Source of the DNA: Monodelphis domestica
Taxonomy: Eukaryota; Chordata; Mammalia; Didelphimorphia; Didelphidae
Direction: 5' to 3'
DNA length: 64,000 nt
Assembly: GCF_027887165.1 (NCBI RefSeq)
Contig: NC_077229.1
Span: 345,259,380 to 345,323,379, forward strand
In this document: positions 55,556 through 64,000 of the stretch, one piece after another
Layout of the letters: each line of letters opens with the position of its first letter
How positions within the stretch are numbered: the stretch's first letter is position 1
Translations under genes and position numbers: made by a program
The notes under the pieces: model-generated
Database searches by the model: none
What the model was told of the DNA's origin: nothing
Seen by the model: only the letters and a program-made list of their open reading frames with translations

Positions 55556-56126
55556 ATTGTGTCAACATGAAATCTAGAAACCCCCCAATTTGTAGCCTAG
55601 TAAGATCTGATGAACCCCAAGTTTTAGGACTAGCTTATAAGATGGAGACCCCAAAGCTTGTCCTTGTTCCCAGTTCCTGTGAGAATCTACCCTGAAAGGA
55701 AATCTCAGACAAGCAGTTTCAGACTGAATAATGGACCCTGAGGTAAAGACAATCCCTGTCAGGTAGGGCCAAGCCCAAACCAAGTGACTCTTTAGCCCAG
55801 TAGGCAGCGCCTCAGTCTCATAAGGTGAAGGTTCAGAGTTTGATCCTCAAAAGGAGGGTATGATACAGTGGGAGAGGCTTCTGGAGACAAGAAGAGTCAC
55901 TTGGATTGGGCTTGGTCCCACCTGATGGGGATTGTCTTTATCTTGGGGGCTATTATTCAGTCTGAAACTGCTAGCCTGAGATTCCCTTCAGGGTGGATTC
56001 TCACAGGAACAGGGAACAAGGACAAGCTTTGGGGTCTCCAACTTACAAGCTAGTCCTAAAACTTGGGGTTCATCAGATCTTACTAGGCTACAAGTTGGGA
56101 GTTTCTAGATTCCATGTTGACAATTG
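55556..56126. mobile_element. Palindromic foldback element with tRNA-Met-like loop
   Basis: Element 55560-56122 (563 bp). Left arm 55560-55792 and right arm 55892-56122 are inverted copies at roughly 90% identity by eye, separated by 99 bp. Ends: TGTCAACATG at the left, CATGTTGACA at the right. A perfect 4-bp duplication ATTG flanks it (55556-55559 and 56123-56126). The loop holds a 73-nt tRNA-Met(CAT)-like sequence (55786-55858) whose first seven bases are also the inner end of the left arm. There is no protein-coding capacity. Long TIRs beginning TGTNR with a 4-bp target duplication are, as I recall, traits of Ginger integrase-type DNA transposons; TG...CA ends also fit an LTR-type integrase. 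The family is unknown to me. Confidence 0.8.
55786..55858 (+). pseudogene. tRNA-Met(CAT)-like sequence in the palindrome loop
   Basis: 73 nt with every tRNA segment at normal spacing: acceptor GACTCTT, A-box-like TAGCCCAGTAGG, anticodon loop CTCATAA with CAT, B-box-like GAGTTTGATCCTC, acceptor 3' strand AAGGAGG. Compared with elongator tRNA-Met recalled from memory, about 57 of 73 positions agree. Mismatches in the acceptor, D, anticodon and T stems argue against a working tRNA. No CCA follows in the DNA. The A and B boxes are close enough to consensus that Pol III initiation is conceivable. Confidence 0.78.
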
Positions 56127-56127
56127 A

Positions 56128-56388
56128 TAACATTACTTTTTATTACTTTTTAAATTTTATTTAGTCAATTTAGAATATTTTTCCTTGTTTACATGATTCA
56201 TGTTCTTTCCCTCTCCTCCTTCTCTCCCCTCCTGTAGCCAATGAGCAACTTCACTGGGTATTACATGTGTCCTTGATCAGAACCTATTTTTGTGTTGTTG
56301 GTGTTTGCATTAGGACGTTCATTTAGAGTCTACATCCCCAGCCATATTCCCATGGAGCCATGTGTTCAAGCAGTTAACATTACTTTTT
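56128..56388 (-). mobile_element. 5'-truncated L1 3' end with perfect target duplication
   Basis: Antisense L1 3' UTR at 56143-56373: TTTTATTTAGTCAATTTAGA, TGTAGCCAATGAGCAACTTC, GTGTCCTTGATCAGAACC, GTGTTTGCATTAGGACGTTC. The duplication TAACATTACTTTTTA is identical at 56128-56142 and 56374-56388. It abuts the palindromic element by one base. Confidence 0.92.
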
Positions 56389-56399
56389 AAAACTAAACA

Positions 56400-56575
56400 A
56401 AAATGAGACCCACAGGGATCCTTGGCAATGGTTTAATGGCCCCTGAGTCTATTTGAGTTCCACAGCATTGACACAGGGAACTAAAAAGCTAAGGGACTTG
56501 CCCCAGCCAGTATGTGCCAGAGGCAGGACTTGAACCCCAGTCTTCCTGGCTCCAAGGCGGTCTCCCCTTTCCCTA
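56400..56575 (-). repeat. MIR-like SINE fragment
   Basis: Antisense core: AAGGGACTTGCCCCAGCCAG, GCAGGACTTGAACCCCAGTC, TTCCTGGCTCCAAGGC, ending near CTACATAATGC. Confidence 0.55.
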
Positions 56576-58174
56576 CATAATGCTGTTTGGGGGGAAAAGT
56601 AATCACAATAAAACTGCATTGGCACTGTAGGACTCTGGGAATCTCTTATTGACTAAGCCCCTGGATTTCCCTCAGGAGTAACAAAATAAAGTAATAACCT
56701 AAGTCTTGAGACTACTGGTTTAACTGTATGCAAGTTGCTTAAGAAAGGAGATAAGTGACCATCTGCAAAACTAATTGAATCCATGGGAATGTTTTGGATC
56801 ATTGGATCACAGCATGAAATCTACGGAACTTTTGAGGCAGCTTCCATTTTGGTGAGTAAATCACTTTCTGAAAAGTAAATCAGGCACTTTGGGATAACTC
56901 CTTTAGGCCACTAAGGTCTGGATGGGGTCAGAGGATTTACAGAAAGAAGGGACATTAGAGATCACCTAAATGAGACACAGGGAGGTGAATGGGACCTCCC
57001 CAGAGTCACTCAGGTAGTAAATAAATAATGTATCCATTTTTATATGTAACTTCAGCTTCTTTCCCTCTGAATTGACCTGGCTCTGTTATTCAATCCACAA
57101 AAGCAGCAGTTTTAGTAAGACTTCTGTGGCCAGAGGTACTAACTATAGCTTCTGAGACTGAGTGCCTCCCTCCCAGGGAGTCATTTAGTCATGGGGAAAT
57201 CTGCTTCAATTTTCAGTAATAAAACTGCCTAATTTTTACTTACTTTCAGATAGGATCAGAGATTTAGAGCTGGAAGGGACAGGTGACATTTTTCATTTGC
57301 TCCTAGTGTTTTGTAGCCTAGAAGGGAATGCATTTTTTACCCCTAAGTCCCTGGGGACTACTAAGTTCTTACATTTCTGGAATGTGGCATCCCTCTTAGC
57401 TCTGAGATAGCTCTGCCCTTTGTCATGACAGAGGAGACTCCACATGAATGATGTGTGTCTACGTGTGTGTCGATGCCTTGGTGTCTGCCAGGGTTTTCCC
57501 TCCACTGGACGGTAGTCTTTTTGCAGCTGCATAAGGAGGTCACTGGAGGGCCATGACATTGCTATATGCTATGGATATCAAGAGGATGAGCTAGTATACA
57601 AATATTCCCTGGGAATATCAAGAGATGTCTCCCTAGGGCATCTCTTTAGCGGAATGCTGATGTGCAAAAGTCATGACAGTCGAATAGTCTTCTAAATATC
57701 GCCAGAAGGATTATTTTTTGTGTTGATTTGTCATAAAAACTTTCATGTAGGAATTATAAAAGACTCTTTGAATACCATCCACTGGTTCTGTAAAAACAAA
57801 GGAGCAAGGTGAAATAAGGAGGTGGTTAGTTTCATCTGACCAGAGGTATAAGGGGAGTTGTGGGCATCCTGATATTCAGCTGACATTACTTGGCTCTGGC
57901 TAGGAAAATGTGATTTATGTCTCTAGTGATCAGCTGTACAACAGTGAAATTCCATGACATTAGGACCATAGATTTAAAGCCAAAAGAGCTTTAAAGCCCC
58001 TTATAAAAACCAAACAAACCATAGAATAGCTGTGACCCTCAGGACATTACCATAACCAACATCATTTCTCAATGATGTCTCTAATTGTAGCCAAACAGTG
58101 TCTTTCAGTCTAATCTCTTCTTCTTATAGGTGAGCAAATTTAGATCCTGAAAGTGGTGTGATCTGCCTGAAGTT
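56576..58174. other. Mostly unassigned repeat-poor DNA
   Basis: 57245-57290 has a short L3 3' scrap (GATCAGAGATTTAGAGCTGG) and 58075-58160 a MIR scrap. The rest shows no recognised transposon. Minus frames at 57293-57559 and 57361-57543 overlap in different frames and have no domain. Confidence 0.35.
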
Positions 58175-58415
58175 ATAAAGGTAGTTAGGAAGACTAGTCA
58201 TCCTGAGTTGAAATCTAACCTCACACATTGATTAGTGATTAGCTACGTCACTCTGGGCAAGTCACTTCACCTGTTTAACCTCCGTTTCTCATCTGCAAAA
58301 TGAGCTAGAGAAGGGAATGGCAAACCACTTCAGTCTCTTTGCCAAGAAAACCCCAAAGGGGGCCACAAAGAGTCAGACATGACTGAAGAACAATAACAAA
58401 AACAAAAGAAGTAAG
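58175..58415 (+). repeat. tRNA-derived CORE-SINE, long-tail type
   Basis: Complete order: CATCCTGAGTTGAAATCTAA, CTACGTCACTCTGGGCAAGT, CTCATCTGCAAAATGAGC, GAATGGCAAACCACTTCAGT, TTTGCCAAGAAAACCCC, CACAAAGAGTCAGACATGAC, AACAATAACAAAAAC tail. Confidence 0.72.
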
Positions 58416-59215
58416 TGACAAAATCCCGATTTGAACACAGTTCCCTTAACTCCAAATACAGAGTTCTTTTAACTGTACAACACAGTTTGGTGATAATGTT
58501 TTAGTGACATTGTTGAGAAGGAATATCCTGTGGGTTATGTCAACGATTGGATTTCTGATGAGGTTTAAGACTGAGTTAATAAATAATAAATGTTTTTGTC
58601 TTCAGGGATTTTTTTGTTCATGAAAAAGCAGGATCCCTTTTAATACACTATAATCAAAGGCACCTATTAGAGTAGAACGCAGTCACTTTCATAAAAATTA
58701 GGGTGGTCCAAGCTGAATTTAAATCTTGTGCATGAGAGCCTATTAAAATCATTCTCTAGGATTTTCTAGTTAGCCATCTCCTTTGGTGGCACATTCTTCT
58801 TCCTCTCCAGTGGTAGCCAGTAGCTTATGTGCCTCTTCATGGACAGGTCTCTAAACGGTCCTATAATCCTCCTTCCACTCACATACACCTGCATTTTTCT
58901 TTTTCATTAACAACAAAGTCAGCAGGATTAAGAATGCCTTTCTCCTATGTCTGTCTTCCCACGACTCTACTGTTTTCTATTGAATTTAATTTTCTTCTTT
59001 TCTAAGCAAGTATATGTAGGATAACAATTTCTTGTCATGCAATTCAAAGTCAGAGGGCTAAGAAATGAGAGTTGCATTCATTGTCCTTTGCCAGTTTGTT
59101 CCCATGAGCTCAGGATTTAAATTCTTGGCCAGCAGACCTGAACAATGCTCTCTGAAACAGCAGGGTTGGGGTTAGTAGGGAAAAACCACTTATAGGCCTG
59201 AATTATTTTAGAAAA
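58416..59215. other. No recognised feature
   Basis: AT-rich unassigned DNA. No frame or family recognised. Confidence 0.35.
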
Positions 59216-59423
59216 TTTGGCTCCATATCCATGGAAATGTTTATACTTTCACAAAACTTTCAGTAAATGCCTACTGAAACCAGGGAAGGTTGGCCCAGAT
59301 TTACAAATCTGTCAAAAGGTATCCTGTCTGGTTATAAACTTGAAACCATATGGAAACCATGAAAAATTGTGTCAAAAATTTGGAAGAAAAAAGATACCAG
59401 CCATATCTTTCCTGACTAAGTTA

Positions 59424-62400
59424 AGGGGCAATTCTTTTTTTTTTTTTTAAACAAGTGGTATTTTTTTATTTATTTTTTTAACATTATTTTATTTGGTCAT
59501 TTCCAAACATTATTCATTGGAGACAAAGATCATTTTCTTTTCCTCCCCCCTCCCACAACCTCTCCCATAGCCGACAAGCGCAATTCCACTGGGTATCCCA
59601 TGTGTTCTTGATTCGAACCCATTTCCATGTTGTTGGTATTTGCATTAGAGTGTTCATTTAGAGTCTCTCCTCAGTCATATCCCCTCAATCCCTGTAGTCA
59701 AGCAGGTGCTTTTCCTCGGTGTTTTTACTCCCACAGTTTGTCCTCTTCTTGTGGGTATTGTTTTTTTCTCCTAGACCCCTGCAGATTGTTCAGGGTCACT
59801 GCATTGCCACTAATGGAGAAGTCCATCACCTTCGATTGTACCACAGTGTATCAGTCTCTGTGTACAATGTTTTCCTGGTTCTGCTCCTTTCGCTCTGCAT
59901 CACTTCATGGAGGTTGTTCCAGTCTCCATGGAATCCCTCCAGTTTATTATTCCTTTGAGCACAATAGTATTCCATCACCCACATATACCACAATGTATTC
60001 AGCCATTCCCCAGTTGAAGGGCATCCCCTCATTTTCCAATTTTTGGACACCACAAAGAGCGCAGCTATGAATATTCTTGTACAAGTCTTTTTCCTTATTA
60101 TCTCTTTGGGGTACAAACTCATCAGTTCTATGGCTGGATCAAAGGGCAGACAGTCTTTTATCGCCCTTTGGGCATAGTTCCAAATTGCCCTCCAGAATGG
60201 TTGGATCCATTCACAACCCCACCAGCAATGCATTAATGTCCCAACTTTGTCATATCCCCTCCAGCATTCATTACTTTCCTTTGCTGTCATGTTAGCCAAT
60301 CTGCTAAGTGTGAGGTGATACCTCAGAGTTGTTTTGATTTGCATCTCTCTGATTATAAGAGATGTAGAACACTTTTTCATGTGCTTATTAATAGTTTTAA
60401 TTTCTTTATCTGAAAACTGCCTATTCATGTCCCTTGCCCATTTATCAAATGGAGAATGGCTTGATTTTTTGTACAATTGATTTAGCTCTTTGTAAATTTG
60501 AGTAATTAAACCTATGTCAGAGGTTTTTATGAAGATTGTTTCCCAATTTGTTGCTTCCCTTCTAATTTTAGTTACATTGGTTTTGTTTGTACAAAAACTT
60601 TTTAATTTGATATAGTCAAAATTATTGATTTTACATTTTGTGACTCTTTCTAAGTCTTGCTTGGCTTTAAAATCTTTCCCTTCCCAAAGGTCTGACATGT
60701 ATACTATTCTGTGTTCACCTAATTGACTTATAGTTTCCTTCTTTATGTTCAAGTCATTCATCCATTTTAAATTTATCTTGGTGAGGTGTTGATCCACACC
60801 TAATCTCTCCCATACTGCCTTCCAATTTTCCCAGCAGTTTTTATGAAATAGTGGATTTTTGTCCCAAAAGCTGGGATCTTTGTATTTATCATTTACTTTC
60901 TTGCTGAGGTCACTTGCCCCAATATAATAAAAATGACCATCCTACCCAAACTTATTTATCTATTTAGTGCCATACCCATTGAACTTCCAAAAATTTTTTT
61001 TACTGATTTAGAAAAAACCATAACAAAGTTCATTTGGAAGAACAAAAGATCAAGGATATCCAGGGAAATAATGAAAAAAAATACAAAGGAAGGGGGTCTT
61101 GCAGTCCCAGATCTCAGACTATATTACAAAGCAGCGGTCATCAAAACAATTTGGTACTGGCTAAGAGACAGAAAGGAGGATCAGTGGAATAGACTGGGGG
61201 CAAGCAACCTCAGCAAGACAGTATATGACAAACCCAAAGATCCCAGCTTTTGGGACAAAAATCCACTATTTCACAAAAACTGCTGGGAAAATTGGAGGAC
61301 AGTGTGGGAAAGATTAGGCTTAGATCAACACCTCACACCCTACACCAAGATAAATTCAAAATGGGTGAATGACTTGAACATAAAGAAGGAAACTATAAGA
61401 AAATTAGGCAAACACAGAATAGTATACATGTCAGACCTTTGGGAAGGGAAATACTTCAAAACCAAGCAAGAATTAGAAAGAGTTACGAAATGCAAAATAA
61501 ATAATCTGGATTACATCAAATTGAAAAGTTTTTGTACAAACAAAACCAATGTAACTAAAATCAGAAGGGTAGCAACAAATTGGGAAACAATCTTCATAAA
61601 AACCTCTGACAAAGGTTTAATTACTCACATTTATAAAGAACTAAATCAATTGTACAAAAAATCAAGCCATTCTCCAATTGACAAATGGGCAAGGGACATG
61701 AACAGGCAGTTCTCAGCCAAAGAAATCAAAACTATTAATAAGCACATGAAAAAGTGCTCTACATCTCTTATAATCAGAGAGATGCAAATCAAAACAACTC
61801 TGAGGTATCACCTCACACCTAGCAGATTGGCTAACATGACAGCTATGCAAAGTAATGAATGCTGGAGGGGATGTGGCAAAGTGGGGACATTAATTCATTG
61901 CTGGTGGAGTTGTGAATGGATCCAACCATTCTGGAGGGCAATTTGGAACTATGCCCAAAGGGCGATAAAAGATTGTTTGCCCTTTGATCCAGCCATAGCA
62001 CTGCTGGGCTTGTACCCCAAAGAGATAATGGACAAAAAGACTTGTACAAGAATATTCATAGCTGCGCTCTTTGTGGTGTCCAAAAATTGGAAAATGAGGG
62101 GATGCCTATCAATTGGGGAATGGCTGAACAAATTGTGGTATATGTTGGTGATGGAATACTATTGTGCTCAAAGGAATAATAAAGTGGAGGAATTCCATGG
62201 AGACTGGAACAACCTCCATGAAGTGATGCAGAGCGAAAGGAGCAGAACCAGGAAAACATTGTACACAGAGACTGATACATTGTGGTACAATCGAAGGTGA
62301 TAGACTTCTCCATTAGTATCAATGCAATTTCCCTGAACAATCTGCAGGGATCTAAAAAAAAAATACTACCCACAAGCAGAGGATAAACTGTGGGAGTAAA

Positions 62401-62722
62401 AACACCGATGAAAAACAACTGCTTGACTACAGGGTTGGAGGAGATAAGACTGAGGAGAGACTCTAAATGAACACTATAATGCAAATTCCAACAACAGGGA
62501 AATGGGTTCGAGTCAAGAACACATGTGATAACCAGTGGAATCATGCGTCGGCTATGGGAGAGGGAAAGGGGAGGGGCGGGGAGGGGAGGAAAAGAAAACG
62601 ATCTTTGTTTCCAATGAACAATGTATGAAAACGACCAAATAAAATAATGTTTAAATTAAAAAAAAAACAATTTGGTACTGGCTAAGAGACAGAAAGGAGG
62701 ATCAGTGGAAGAGGCAATTCTT
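59424..62722 (-). mobile_element. L1 copy A: twin-primed insertion, later invaded
   Basis: Flanks AGGGGCAATTCTT (59424-59436) and AGAGGCAATTCTT (62710-62722) bracket the structure. 59437-60916 is minus-strand L1: a tail with an extra 12 bp between two T-runs, the 3' UTR, and an ORF2 C-terminal frame of 323 codons (59826-60797). It stops at the L1 position equivalent to 61198. Immediately next, 60917-61189 is plus-strand L1 covering the segment just upstream of that position. An inverted 5' piece adjoining a 3' piece is the twin-priming signature. Copy B interrupts the inverted piece; its last 47 bp reappear at 62664-62710. Confidence 0.72.
61143..62710 (+). mobile_element. L1 copy B inserted into copy A, ORF2 C-terminus intact
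   Basis: Plus-strand L1 to its poly(A) at about 62667. The frame 60933-62300 (455 codons, continuous across the A/B junction) covers the ORF2 region after the RT domain and the C-terminal cysteine motif (CWRGCGKVGTLIHCWW), with the natural stop. The 47 bp at 61143-61189 and 62664-62710 are identical and begin AAAACAATTTGG. The complement of TC/AAAA is a plausible L1 endonuclease site, so these are probably the target duplication. The join from 61189 into 61190 is seamless L1 sequence. ORF1, the endonuclease and most of the RT are absent, so the copy is not autonomous. Confidence 0.75.
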
Positions 62723-63500
62723 AACCAGACAAAGGGTAGAGAAGATCATAAAAGGCAAAATAGATAATACATGGAACTTCAATTTTTTTGCATGAACAAA
62801 ATAATCAATTCAGCTAAAATAAGAAGGAAAACTATTCATTAGGGGAAAAAAATCTTTTCATGAGCTACCCTAACAAGAATTGGTTATCCAGTCTATATGG
62901 GGAATTAATGTGTGTGAATATGTGTATGTGCACTTGTGTGTGACCAAGAGCCATTTCCCCAATGAAGAAGTGATTAACAGATATGAAAAAAAAAGGTCTC
63001 CAAAAGGATTGAAAACTTTTACCAATTACAAGAAAGATTTCTCCAAATCATTAATAATAATAGAAAAGTAAATTTAAATGACTCAGAATTTTTACCGCAT
63101 ACCTTGGCAATCCACAAAGATGACAGTAATAGAAATAGTCAGTGTTAGAGAGTCTTCAGGAAGGCAGATATATCAATACACCATTGATGGAACTATGAGT
63201 TTGTGCAGGTCTTCTGGAAAGCGACTTAAAATGGGCTAAAAAAGTGATTGAAAGGTCCACTCCCTTTGACCCAGAGGTCCCAGGGCTAGGTATATACCCC
63301 CTAGAAACAAAAGAAAAGTCTCGTATGTACTATATTCACAGAAGCACTTTTTGGAGTAGCCAAGAGTTGAAAAACAGAAGGTGCTCATCATTTGGGGAAT
63401 GGCTAAAAGAATTGAAATACTGTAACGTAATGGAATATTGGAATACAGGAATATATCACGGAAGGGGCTCTAAGCAGCTTCTAATATGAAGAATTCAGAG

Positions 63501-64000
63501 AAGCATGAGAAGATTTGCATATACTAAAGAAGAACCATAAATTAAGCCAGGAATGCAGTGATCATGACTATGTAAATGGAAAGAACAAGAAAACAGAACT
63601 GAATGCTATCACTATAATGAGCAAACTTGGCCACTTTGAATCTGTTGCCCTGACTAGCTTCAACTCCATAGAACAGGATGTCCCTCCCAGGAGAAGCTCA
63701 TCACTTCTAAACTCACCACCACACTGCTAACTTAAGCTTGACTGACTCCACCTCCCTCAGTCTCCCCTACCTTCTAGAGGGCTGAGTACCAAACTCTTCC
63801 CCAGTGCCTTCCTTTAGAGAGGACAGAAACTGGACTCTCAGCTCTCTCCATATTGCATCTGCTGCCCTGTCTAGTCTCAACTTCCCAGAATAAGATGCCT
63901 ACTTGCATCCTGTCCCCTATATACCTATACTCCAACCCATCTTTCCTGCTTCCTTTTGGGTATCTCTCCTTTAAGATTTTAAGCTCCCTGAGGGCAGGTC
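63501..64000. other. Unassigned; L2-like tip at the window edge
   Basis: 63501-63960 has no assignment that I can support; its CT-rich text could be an LTR or L2 body. The last 45 bases (TAAGATTTTAAGCTCCCTGA, GGGCAGGTC) resemble the L2 3' region in sense and run off the window. Confidence 0.35.

Larger units (their letters stand above)
59216..63500 (+). repeat. Older L1 hosting a nested L1 pair
   Basis: To the right of the nest (62711-63490) a decayed L1 ORF2 is readable: GCAATTCTTAACCAGACAAA, AAGATCATAAAAGGCAAAAT, ATGAACAAAATAATCAATTC, then C-terminal scraps (frame 63244-63489, with DPEVPGLGIYPLETKEKS). The left part (59216-59435, frame ending KLRGNSFFFF) probably belongs to the same copy, since the two sides join at GGCAATTCTT. 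The left edge is uncertain. Confidence 0.5.

Noticed and set aside
55786..55858. Functional tRNA-Met gene
   Set aside because: Mismatches in the acceptor, D, anticodon and T stems and its location in a mobile palindrome make a working tRNA unlikely; kept as a tRNA-derived sequence.
55556..56126. Ordinary solo LTR explanation for the palindrome
   Set aside because: TG...CA ends and a 4-bp duplication fit, but an LTR is not a near-perfect inverted repeat with a whole tRNA in sense orientation at its centre. Not fully excluded, so listed as an alternative.
54398..56773. Repeated word GTGACCATCTGCAAA at 54398 and 56749 as a duplication
   Set aside because: Similarity is limited to about 25 bp and flanks differ, so it may be chance or a scrap of an unnamed repeat.
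59826..60797. 323-codon minus-strand frame as a host gene
   Set aside because: Same L1 ORF2 region in inverted orientation, belonging to the twin-primed copy.
60933..62300. 455-codon plus-strand frame as a host gene
   Set aside because: It is the C-terminal part of L1 ORF2, including the cysteine-rich motif, followed by the L1 3' UTR and poly(A).
1..64000. CRISPR arrays, operons, ribosome binding sites, bacterial terminators
   Set aside because: The DNA is vertebrate nuclear. The regular repeats present are microsatellites and minisatellites without spacer-repeat architecture.

Overview
The window looks like nuclear DNA of a marsupial, most likely an opossum of the Monodelphis type. The evidence is: (i) repeated tRNA-derived CORE-SINEs of the SINE1_MD/Mon-1 kind (head GGGGCAGCTGGGTAGCTCAG, tail GGTAAGGGTTTAAAA); (ii) L1 copies with the marsupial-type ORF2 C-terminus and 3' UTR; (iii) a dense background of ancient L2, CR1/L3 and MIR copies; (iv) AT-rich, CpG-poor sequence with long TA, CA and GA microsatellites. 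The species is inferred from repeat families recalled from memory; no database was searched.

I find no convincing host protein-coding gene. The long open frames are L1 ORF2 remnants (59.8-62.3 kb), microsatellite artefacts (10.1-10.5 and 21.4-22.5 kb) or unassigned frames (51.9-52.8, 42.3 and 20.2 kb). The stretch is best read as intergenic or intronic, with islands of non-repetitive sequence that may be regulatory (about 8.4-9.3, 23.7-24.6, 38.5-40.0, 44.0-44.2, 46.1-46.9 and 54.1-54.7 kb) and one CpG-enriched segment (52.1-52.8 kb).

Layout. 0-6 kb: an old minus-strand L1 split by a younger, internally deleted L1, then a SINE split by a solo LTR. 6-14 kb: MIR, L2 and SINE copies, a TC microsatellite and an L1 3' end. 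14-20 kb: minus-strand CR1/L3 copies, one split by an old L1 that itself carries a SINE. 20-23 kb: a 1.06-kb polypurine tract between two related repeat segments. 23-30 kb: a candidate regulatory island, a young L1 3' end, and an L1 split by a solo LTR. 30-32 kb: tetranucleotide and TA-rich repeats next to a nuclear copy of mitochondrial ND5. 32-37 kb: two long L2 copies head to head. 37-51 kb: L2, L1, MIR and SINE copies between quiet islands. 51-55 kb: L3 tails, the CpG-enriched open frame, MIR and L2. 55.5-56.1 kb: a 563-bp palindrome with a tRNA-Met-like sequence in its loop. 59-63.5 kb: a nested, inverted pair of L1 copies inside an older L1.

The most unusual feature is the palindrome at 55560-56122. 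It has arms of about 230 bp, begins TGT and ends ACA, is flanked by a perfect 4-bp duplication (ATTG), and holds a full-length tRNA-Met(CAT)-like sequence. Long TIRs beginning TGTNR with 4-bp target duplications resemble what I recall of Ginger-type integrase DNA transposons, but this assignment is a hypothesis. The second most informative structure is the L1 pair at 59424-62722. It can be read as one twin-primed insertion, later invaded by a second L1 whose 5' end joined seamlessly to the L1 sequence of its target.
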